Assembly: GCA_034112285.1 (NCBI GenBank)
Contig: JAWUVP010000061.1
Location: 1 to 9,633, forward strand
From: JAWUVP01 sp034112285
GTDB taxonomy: Bacteria > Pseudomonadota > Gammaproteobacteria > JABDGN01
Reading direction: 5' to 3'
DNA: 9,633 bases
Of the stretch, positions 1 through 5,290 are shown in pieces. The first letter of the stretch is position 1. Each line of letters begins with the position of its first letter. A model generated the notes under the pieces. The model was not told the origin of the DNA. It was given only the letters and a program-made list of their open reading frames with translations, and made no database searches. Both the position numbers and the translations under genes were made by a program.

Positions 1-11
1 AGAACTCAACT

Positions 12-545
12 TCACATCATTCTACGCAAGGGGCCATCGCGATTAACCATGACATGTTTCACCACTGCTAATATATGCAGCAATATCAGACCACATAATA
101 TCCATGCACAAATGCCATGAATGTCATCACAAACGCCAGCAATCATTTTACTTTTCATCACTGGCGCAGCCATTTTAAACCACCCCCAAAAGCTGGGTAT
201 GTAACCTGAGGCGGTGGACATAAACCAGCCGCTAAAAGCCATGATAAACACTAACGCAGACATTAAATCATGCACACAGGTTGCCAACCATTTTTGCCAG
301 CGAGACATGCCAGCAAGGTAGGGTGGTTTCTTTTGGGTAAAGCGCCAAACAAGCCAAATTACTGATAAAAACACCATGGTTAGGCCAATAGATTTATGTA
401 CAAAATACAATTTTGCGACCACAGGCCCAGATAAATATTCCATGCACAAGGCAATGCCAATTTGCGCAAAAATAGCCAGAGCGATAACCCAATGTAAAAG
501 TTTGCTGATTAAGCCGTAAGCTGTTGAACTATTGTGTAATGACAT
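12..545 (-). CDS. cybB: Cytochrome b561, CybB type (di-heme inner-membrane b-type cytochrome)
   Basis: The 177-residue product is a four-helix membrane protein of the CybB/cytochrome b561 family, known to carry two b hemes and pass electrons between quinol and an acceptor such as superoxide. Hydrophobic helices lie at about residues 16-35, 48-68, 92-111 and 142-162. The four expected heme-ligand histidines are present: H18 in LLHWV, H50 in VHKSIG, H143 in DIHGI and H157 in LLHIL. Their spacing matches E. coli CybB, where helix 1 pairs with helix 4 and helix 2 with helix 3. The GWFMSTASG segment before the third loop is also typical. The length is normal for the family. The start at 545 is supported by AAGGA about 8 bases upstream and by a good promoter. 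It is divergent from the MFS gene. Family assignment is firm; the physiological electron partner is not visible. Confidence 0.93.
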   Translation of the reverse strand: MSLHNSSTAYGLISKLLHWVIALAIFAQIGIALCMEYLSGPVVAKLYFVHKSIGLTMVFLSVIWLVWRFTQKKPPYLAGMSRWQKWLATCVHDLMSALVFIMAFSGWFMSTASGYIPSFWGWFKMAAPVMKSKMIAGVCDDIHGICAWILCGLILLHILAVVKHVMVNRDGPLRRMM

Positions 546-570
546 GCTATTTCCTTATTTAAACACCGAT

Positions 571-599
571 ATTCTACGCAATCTACTAAATCTTGCCAA
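571..599 (-). promoter_or_regulatory. Candidate sigma70 promoter of the cytochrome b561 gene
   Basis: On the minus strand TTGGCA (599-594) is separated by exactly 17 bases from TAGAAT (576-571). Each hexamer matches consensus at five of six positions. Transcription would start near 564, giving a short leader that contains AAGGA before the start codon at 545. Its -35 overlaps that of the opposing candidate promoter. Confidence 0.6.
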
Positions 600-620
600 T
601 AAGGGATTTCATTGTATACT
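593..620 (+). promoter_or_regulatory. Candidate sigma70 promoter of the MFS transporter gene
   Basis: TTGCCA (593-598) is separated by 16 bases from TATACT (615-620), each five of six to consensus. Transcription would begin near 627, leaving a leader of about 80 bases before the ATG at 708. A weaker alternative nearer the gene is TTGCAG (669-674) with TATATA (691-696). The stronger one shares its -35 with the divergent cytochrome promoter. Confidence 0.45.
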
Positions 621-707
621 GAATTATTTTGTGGCCAAGTGCCTATCCGCGTAGTCTCGTCAATTTCATTGCAGACTTTTGCCATTATTCTATATACAGA
701 GCTTTGT

Positions 708-1955
708 ATGACAAAAATTAACAACCAAAACAAAATGACTATTTACACCCTGTGCTTTGTCATCTTTATTGATGTTCTCACCATTGGCTTGGTTATTCCT
801 ATATTTGCAGCGTTATTTAACGATCCGCACGGTATTCTACCGACCAATACACCAATAGAAACACGTAATATGTTGTATGCGTTAATTATTTCATTGCCGA
901 TGTTTGCCTTGTTATTTGGCTCACCCATTTTGGGCGAGTTGTCCGATAGGTGGGGCCGTAAAAACGTTTTGTTGTTCAGCCTTATCGGTGTTTTCATGAG
1001 TTGTCTGTTATCAGTATTAAGCTTCTATTTAAGTAGCATGGTGCTGTTATTTATTAGCCGTTTATTGGTTATGTTGATGGATGGCAGCCAAGCGATTGCG
1101 CAAGCGGCAATTGTTGATATTAGTGAGCCGGGCAATAAAGTTAAGAACATGAGTTATATCTCCATTGCGGGCACGTTTGGCTTTATAGTTGGGCCTATTT
1201 TGGGGGGAATACTCTCAGACAAAGGGCTTTGCAGTTGGTTTGGTTATCAGACACCTTTTTGGGCCGCAGCCTTTATTGCTTTAATCAATGCTTTTGTTTT
1301 AAAATTTATTTTCACTGATACCCGCACAATACAGCAACACATACCGGCCAGCTGGTCAGAAGTATTTCAACGCTTATTCAAAGGTTTTTTTGACAAGCGT
1401 TACCGAAAACTTTGCTTTGTTTTTATTGCTTTGCAATTTGTTTGGTCTGGTGTTTTTCAAGCCAGTTCGTTATTGTTGGCACAAAAATTTCATTATTCAA
1501 CCTCGTGGCTAGGTTATTTCTGTGGTTTTATTGGCGTAGTTTTTTCATTCTTCCTGATTGTTGCGTTAAATTATTTTTTAAAGTTATTTTCCACCCTAAA
1601 TATTGCTCGAATTGGCAGCGTTTTACTGTGCTTTGGCGCATTAGTGTACGCTGTCTGGCCGCATGAATTGTTTGCCATCTGGCTGGGTATTATTCCAATT
1701 GCTGGTGGGATGGCGCTTAGCTACAACACCTTGTTAGCTTTGTTTTCAGATGCTGTTGCGGAAAATGAGCAAGGTAAAGTGATGGGCATTACCGTGGGTT
1801 TAGTGGCTATTGCATGGTTACTCGCAGGTTTGTTTATTGGCTATATGACGCCAATTGGTTATAGCTGGACGTTTTATGGCGAAGTGGTTGTGGCAGCCTT
1901 GGCGGTGTTAAGCTTATTTTTCACGTGCCAAGAAGAGGGCGCTTCTAAATTATAA
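708..1955 (+). CDS. MFS drug/H+ antiporter, DHA1/TetA-like
   Basis: This is a 415-residue, twelve-helix major facilitator of the DHA1 type, the group that includes TetA and other proton-driven multidrug exporters of the inner membrane. Visible signatures are an acidic residue in helix 1 (D22, in FIDVLTIGLVIP), motif A between helices 2 and 3 (G76-ELSDRWGRK, with D80 and the basic run R84-K85), D125 and D138 around helix 4, and antiporter motif C in helix 5 (GFIVGPILGG, about 158-167). The reading frame is open back to 612. I chose the ATG at 708 because AGAG lies 6 bases upstream, hydrophobic helix 1 follows directly, and the extra upstream residues do not look like family sequence. ATG 735 lacks a ribosome site. 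The substrate cannot be read from sequence, so a tetracycline-specific name is not justified. Confidence 0.88.
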   Translation: MTKINNQNKMTIYTLCFVIFIDVLTIGLVIPIFAALFNDPHGILPTNTPIETRNMLYALIISLPMFALLFGSPILGELSDRWGRKNVLLFSLIGVFMSCLLSVLSFYLSSMVLLFISRLLVMLMDGSQAIAQAAIVDISEPGNKVKNMSYISIAGTFGFIVGPILGGILSDKGLCSWFGYQTPFWAAAFIALINAFVLKFIFTDTRTIQQHIPASWSEVFQRLFKGFFDKRYRKLCFVFIALQFVWSGVFQASSLLLAQKFHYSTSWLGYFCGFIGVVFSFFLIVALNYFLKLFSTLNIARIGSVLLCFGALVYAVWPHELFAIWLGIIPIAGGMALSYNTLLALFSDAVAENEQGKVMGITVGLVAIAWLLAGLFIGYMTPIGYSWTFYGEVVVAALAVLSLFFTCQEEGASKL

Positions 1956-1971
1956 CTAGAGAAATCACCTA

Positions 1972-2000
1972 CTAGCCTTTTCTATATTTATTGCTATTCT
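1972..2000 (+). promoter_or_regulatory. Possible promoter of the thiamine-salvage transcript
   Basis: TATTCT (1995-2000) lies 7 to 8 bases before the 5' strand of the riboswitch and would place the transcript start near 2007, where it is expected. The paired -35 at 1972-1977 (CTAGCC) is poor. This is a position-led guess, not a strong match. Confidence 0.22.
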
Positions 2001-2007
2001 ATGCCGC

Positions 2008-2092
2008 TGACAGAGGCGCCTAGTTGATGGGCTGAGAATGCGTAAGCTAAACTCTTAATACCTGATCTAGTTAATACTAGCGTAGGAAGTCA
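2008..2092 (+). promoter_or_regulatory. TPP riboswitch (THI element)
   Basis: This is the conserved aptamer that binds thiamine pyrophosphate and represses thiamine synthesis or uptake genes when the cofactor is plentiful. Recognisable blocks are AGAGGCGCC on the 5' side (2012-2020), the invariant CTGAGA (2032-2037), ACCTGATCT (2060-2068) and AGCGTAGGAAG on the 3' side (2079-2089). The arms CTAG (2067-2070) and CTAG (2077-2080) close the 3' stem-loop. TGAC (2008-2011) can pair with GTCA (2089-2092) to form P1. One 3' G is missing compared with the usual GTAGGGAAG. It lies upstream of thiM, tenA and thiY sequences, all known TPP-riboswitch targets, which strongly supports the call. Confidence 0.93.
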
Positions 2093-2112
2093 CATGCCAT
2101 AATACCATGGCC

Positions 2113-2142
2113 TGTCTGTCTCCTATGCATACGAGGCAGACA
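2113..2142 (+). promoter_or_regulatory. Riboswitch expression platform: hairpin sequestering the thiM ribosome binding site
   Basis: TGTCTGTCTC (2113-2122) pairs along all ten positions, with one G-U wobble, with GAGGCAGACA (2133-2142) around a ten-base loop. The 3' arm contains the Shine-Dalgarno GAGG (2133-2136) and ends on the A of the ATG at 2142, so the folded form hides the translation start. The left arm piece TCTGTC (2115-2120) is also complementary to GACAGA (2009-2014), which includes most of the P1 5' strand. Ligand-stabilised P1 would therefore free the left arm to block translation. No U tract follows, so control is probably translational. Confidence 0.72.
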
Positions 2143-2282
2143 TGTTAGTTACCGCATCCAATCTAAAAACAGCCATTGCGCAGTTTAAGCAATGCAAGCC
2201 CCTTATTCACAATATCACTAATATGGTGGCGATGAATCCTTGCGCCAATATTTTATTAGCACTGGGTGTGTCGCCTTTGTAA
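2142..2282 (+). pseudogene. thiM: thiM remnant: N-terminal 46 codons of hydroxyethylthiazole kinase
   Basis: The frame encodes 46 residues and then TAA. ThiM normally has about 260 residues and phosphorylates 4-methyl-5-(2-hydroxyethyl)thiazole in thiamine salvage. The stretch PLIHNITNMV (about 20-29), followed by NPCANILLALGVSP (32-45), is the characteristic ThiM start; E. coli has PLVHCMTNDVV then ANTLLALGASPAM. The similarity stops at GVSP, just where the family continues with the active-site body. The rest of the gene is not found in any frame downstream, so this is a deletion rather than a simple frameshift. Its ribosome site GAGG and start codon remain intact under the riboswitch. The stop overlaps the next ATG as TAATG. 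A kinase cannot be made from it. It may survive as a leader peptide that couples translation. Confidence 0.82.
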
Positions 2283-2347
2283 TGCGCACCAAGGATGAAT
2301 GGTTATTTTGGCATAGTGCCTATTGTTTACAAACCTGGGAGGTTTAA
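2282..2347 (+). pseudogene. tenA: Probable tenA remnant: C-terminal 21 codons of a TenA-like thiaminase II family protein
   Basis: From the ATG at 2282 a 21-codon frame reads MRTKDEWLFWHSAYCLQTW and two more residues, then TAA at 2345-2347. The pattern E-W-x-F-W-x-x-A-Y-x-x-x-x-W near a terminus is how TenA proteins end. TenA is the aminopyrimidine aminohydrolase that recycles degraded thiamine and often sits next to thiY or thiM. The upstream 200 or so residues are absent. The join to the thiM stump lies between about 2275 and 2290, in a different frame. The last codons contain GGGAGG (2337-2342), the ribosome binding site of thiY, which gives a reason for this end to be retained. The match is from memory of the family's C-terminal pattern over few residues, so it is probable rather than certain. 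Confidence 0.58.
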
Positions 2348-3271
2348 ATGTCACGTCAACTCTTTATTGTACTCTTCGTGTTACCCACTTTTTTATTTGC
2401 AAAATCGTTGCAGCCTTTTACCGTGGTGTTGGATTGGTTTATCAATCCTGATCACGCGCCAATGCTGGTTTCCTTACAACAAGGTTTTTACAAGCAACAC
2501 GGTTTGGCTGTTAAATTAATTGCCCCAGCCAACCCGAGTGATGGCCCTAAATTAGTTGCAGCGGGCAAGGCTGATTTAACCGTAGATTACCAACCAACTT
2601 TATTGTTACAAATTCAAGAAGGTCTGCCTTTGGTGCGTGTGGGCACACTCGTTAATCAACCCTTGGCTTGCTTAGTAAGCTTAAAATATACTCAGATAAA
2701 AGATTTAAAAGGGCAGAGCATTGCCTACAGCGCAGGCGGGGGCGTGAATGATGTATTACTGAGCACTATGTTGCATTATAACGGCGTGAATATGCACCAA
2801 GTCAAGTTAGTGAATGTGAGTTATAACGTGGTGCAAGGCTTGGTTAGTAACCGTGTTGGCGCATCAACTGGCTTGATGCGTAATTTTGAAATATTTGAGT
2901 TACAACAGCTGGGATTTAAACCCCATGTGTTTTATCCTGAAAAAAATGGCTTTCCAGATTACAATGAGTTGGTGTTAGCTGGGCGTTACCAACATGTTGA
3001 CACTAAAAAAACGCATGCTTTTTTAACGGCTACAGCGCAGGGCGTAGCTTATTTACGTGCTCACCCCAAACAAACCTGGCTGACCTTTGCCAAGCAGCAT
3101 CCAGAAGATAATAACAAACTGAATCGCAAAGCTTGGTTTGCCAGTATTGCGATGTTTGCCAAGCAACCGGCTTATTTTGATGTTAAAAAATACCAGCATC
3201 TTATGAGATTCTTTGTCCACAAAAAGTTAATATCGCAGGCTATTTCCGCAAAACGTTATGCGGGGGCTTAA
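2348..3271 (+). CDS. thiY: ABC-transporter periplasmic pyrimidine-binding protein, ThiY/NMT1-THI5 family
   Basis: The 307-residue protein is of the NMT1/THI5-like solute-binding family. ThiY binds N-formyl-4-amino-5-aminomethyl-2-methylpyrimidine, a thiamine breakdown product, and hands it to the ThiX-ThiZ importer. A signal peptide covers about residues 1-18 (hydrophobic core LFIVLFVLPTFLF, likely cut after A18) with no lipobox, so the protein should be free in the periplasm. Family features are LDWFINPDHAPM (28-39), followed by GFYKQHGL and later the KADLTVDYQP segment. The length is usual. GGGAGG lies 5 bases before the ATG, which abuts the preceding TAA, and the TPP riboswitch lies upstream. 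No permease or ATPase gene follows; typA is next after 129 bases. The pyrimidine ligand is inferred from family plus riboswitch context. Confidence 0.85.
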   Translation: MSRQLFIVLFVLPTFLFAKSLQPFTVVLDWFINPDHAPMLVSLQQGFYKQHGLAVKLIAPANPSDGPKLVAAGKADLTVDYQPTLLLQIQEGLPLVRVGTLVNQPLACLVSLKYTQIKDLKGQSIAYSAGGGVNDVLLSTMLHYNGVNMHQVKLVNVSYNVVQGLVSNRVGASTGLMRNFEIFELQQLGFKPHVFYPEKNGFPDYNELVLAGRYQHVDTKKTHAFLTATAQGVAYLRAHPKQTWLTFAKQHPEDNNKLNRKAWFASIAMFAKQPAYFDVKKYQHLMRFFVHKKLISQAISAKRYAGA

Positions 3272-3337
3272 TTTGGTTATTTTTTAGCTTAAATACGCCC
3301 GCAGCCCACGCAGTAGTGAAGTTAATCGAAATATCAC

Positions 3338-3365
3338 TAGACTTTCGCCCTACATCCGCTATTAT
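3338..3365 (+). promoter_or_regulatory. Candidate promoter of typA
   Basis: TAGACT (3338-3343), a spacer of 16 bases and TATTAT (3360-3365) make a moderate sigma70 match. The start would be near 3372, inside a run of nine T (3369-3377), giving a leader of about 30 bases before the ATG at 3401. Confidence 0.4.
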
Positions 3366-3400
3366 CTGTTTTTTTTTCGTCCAACATATAAAGAGATATC

Positions 3401-5212
3401 ATGGAAATCAGCAAGTTACGTAATATAGCCATCATTGCCCACGTCGATCACGGTAAAACCACCCTCATCGATAAGCTTTTACGCCAATCTGGCACATTGA
3501 GCCTACGTGGTGATCAAGAAGAGCGAGTTATGGACTCGAATGAGCTTGAAAAAGAGCGTGGTATCACCATCACAGCGAAAAACACCGCGATTAAGTGGAA
3601 TGATTATCGTATTAATATTGTTGACACCCCAGGCCATGCCGACTTTGGTGGCGAGGTTGAACGAATTCTTTCTATGGTTGACTCAGTGCTATTGCTAGTC
3701 GATGCAGTTGATGGCCCAATGCCTCAAACACGCTTTGTGACGCAAAAGGCTTTTGCTCAAGGCTTAAACCCGATTGTGGTCATTAACAAAATTGACCGTG
3801 ACGGCGCGCGTCCTGATTGGGTTATGGATCAAGTATTTGATTTATTCGATAACCTTGGCGCAAACGATGAACAATTAGATTTCCCAGTGGTTTATGCCTC
3901 AGCCATTGAAGGTTATGCCACCTTAGATTTAGACACGCCCAGCGATGATATGACGCCATTGTTTCAAACGGTTATCGACAAGGTTTCACCACCTGATGTT
4001 GATGTTGATGGTCCTTTGCAAATGCAAATCAGCTCATTATCCTATTCATCATATGTTGGCACCATTGGTGTCGGCCGTATTTCACGCGGCAGCATTGTTC
4101 CTAACACCCAAGTGATGATTGTGGATACTGAAGGCAAAACCCGTAAAGGCCGCGTATTACAAGTGCTTGGCTACTTAGGGCTAGACAGAGAAGAAGTTAC
4201 CAAAGCTACTGCTGGTGATATTATTGCTATTACTGGTGTTGAGACCTTGAACATCTCCGACACACTTTGTGACCCCAACAATATTGATGCCTTGCCTCCC
4301 TTAACGGTTGATGAGCCTACTTTGACTATGATGTTCCAAGTTAATACTTCACCGTTTGCGGGTAAAGAAGGTAAATACTTAACCAGTCGTCAAATTGCTG
4401 AGCGTTTGGACCAAGAATTATTGCACAACGTGGCATTACGCGTTGAGCAAACCGATGACCCTGACAAGTTCCGTGTTTCAGGTCGTGGTGAATTGCATTT
4501 AAGTATCTTAATTGAAACCATGCGCCGTGAAGGTTATGAAATAGCCATTTCTCGCCCTGAAGTGATTCTTCACGAAGTTGATGGTGTAAAAGAAGAGCCT
4601 TTTGAAGAGCTTACCGTTGATGTTGAAGAGCAGCATCAAGGTACTTGCATGGAAAGATTAGGTAGCCGTGGCGCCGAGTTGAAAAACATGGTTCCAGACG
4701 GTAAAGGCCGTGTACGTTTAGATTACATTATTCCAACACGTGGCTTAATTGGCTTTCGTAATGAATTTTTAACCGCCACTTCCGGTACCGGCTTATACTA
4801 CAACGTATTCCATCATTATGGCCCTATGCACAAAACAGCAATCGCTAGTCGTGGTAACGGCGTGTTGGTTTCTATGGCTCAAGGCACAGCCCGTGCCTAC
4901 GCTATTTGGAACTTGCAAGAGCGCGGCAAAATGTTTGTTGAGCATCAAACCGAAGTGTATGAAGGCATGGTTGTGGGGATTCACTCACGTGACAATGATT
5001 TAGTGGTTAACCCATTAAAAGAAAAGCAACTGACCAACGTGCGTGCTTCTGGTACCGATGATGCCATTATGCTGGTTCCACCTATTAAATACACACTAGA
5101 GCAAGCGCTTGAGTTTATTGAAGATGACGAACTGGTTGAAGTAACCCCTAAAAACATTCGTATTCGCAAAAAGTTTTTAAAAGAAACTGACCGTAAACGT
5201 AAGAAAAAATAA
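3401..5212 (+). CDS. typA: Ribosome-associated translational GTPase TypA/BipA
   Basis: The 603-residue product is a BipA/TypA GTPase, which binds the 70S ribosome and helps 50S assembly and growth under cold and other stress. The G domain shows all motifs: G1 HVDHGKTT (14-21), G2 RGITIT (53-58), G3 DTPGH (75-79), G4 NKID (129-132) and G5 SA (167-168). The EF-G-like domains II, III and V follow, then the BipA-specific C-terminal domain, and the protein ends in a basic tail (KETDRKRKKK). The length agrees with E. coli BipA (about 607). The ATG at 3401 starts directly before the conserved LRNIAIIAHVDHG block and has AAAGAGA at 3390-3396 as ribosome site. Nothing is broken. It is co-directional with ispG, 78 bases away, but a separate ispG promoter and a hairpin lie between them. 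Confidence 0.97.
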   Translation: MEISKLRNIAIIAHVDHGKTTLIDKLLRQSGTLSLRGDQEERVMDSNELEKERGITITAKNTAIKWNDYRINIVDTPGHADFGGEVERILSMVDSVLLLVDAVDGPMPQTRFVTQKAFAQGLNPIVVINKIDRDGARPDWVMDQVFDLFDNLGANDEQLDFPVVYASAIEGYATLDLDTPSDDMTPLFQTVIDKVSPPDVDVDGPLQMQISSLSYSSYVGTIGVGRISRGSIVPNTQVMIVDTEGKTRKGRVLQVLGYLGLDREEVTKATAGDIIAITGVETLNISDTLCDPNNIDALPPLTVDEPTLTMMFQVNTSPFAGKEGKYLTSRQIAERLDQELLHNVALRVEQTDDPDKFRVSGRGELHLSILIETMRREGYEIAISRPEVILHEVDGVKEEPFEELTVDVEEQHQGTCMERLGSRGAELKNMVPDGKGRVRLDYIIPTRGLIGFRNEFLTATSGTGLYYNVFHHYGPMHKTAIASRGNGVLVSMAQGTARAYAIWNLQERGKMFVEHQTEVYEGMVVGIHSRDNDLVVNPLKEKQLTNVRASGTDDAIMLVPPIKYTLEQALEFIEDDELVEVTPKNIRIRKKFLKETDRKRKKK

Positions 5213-5225
5213 TTGTACCGTTTAA

Positions 5226-5254
5226 GAGGCATGCCAAAGTCATTTGGCTGCCTT
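5226..5254 (+). other. Strong intergenic hairpin without U tract between typA and ispG
   Basis: AGGCA (5227-5231), a bulged T (5232) and GCCAAA (5233-5238) pair with TTTGGC (5243-5248) and TGCCT (5249-5253) around the loop GTCA; a further G-U pair closes it. That is 11 Watson-Crick pairs with one bulge. Neither strand has a T run after it, so a classical intrinsic terminator is unlikely. It could protect the typA mRNA 3' end or act as a weak or factor-assisted terminator. The hairpin foot overlaps the -35 of the ispG promoter. Confidence 0.6.
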
Positions 5255-5281
5255 GAAAGCGGGTAATGACTAGGGTAGAAT
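5253..5281 (+). promoter_or_regulatory. Near-consensus sigma70 promoter of ispG
   Basis: TTGAAA (5253-5258), an exact 17-base spacer and TAGAAT (5276-5281) each match consensus at five of six positions. Initiation 5 to 8 bases after the -10 would fall at 5286-5289, only a few bases before the ispG ATG at 5291. Confidence 0.68.
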
Positions 5282-5290
5282 GTCTACATC

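Noticed and set aside
612..707. Upstream extension of the MFS gene to a TTG at 612.
   Set aside because: The added 32 residues do not resemble the family, no ribosome site precedes 612, and the predicted transcript starts downstream of it.
2094..2148. Tiny reading frames in the riboswitch platform: ATG-CCA-TAA at 2094-2102 and a 13-codon frame at 2107-2148 overlapping the thiM start.
   Set aside because: No convincing ribosome site for the second, and the first uses GGAAG that belongs to the aptamer core. Neither has protein-like features beyond chance.
3259..3306. Intrinsic terminator after thiY, from GCGGG near the gene end and CCCGC near 3300 plus a TTTTTT run.
   Set aside because: The arms enclose a loop of more than 30 bases and the T run lies inside the loop, not after the stem.
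4793..5003. Overlapping reading frames on both strands inside typA, and similar ones inside ispG and the unknown gene.
   Set aside because: They lie wholly within strongly supported genes, lack ribosome sites and show no family signatures; they are shadow frames.
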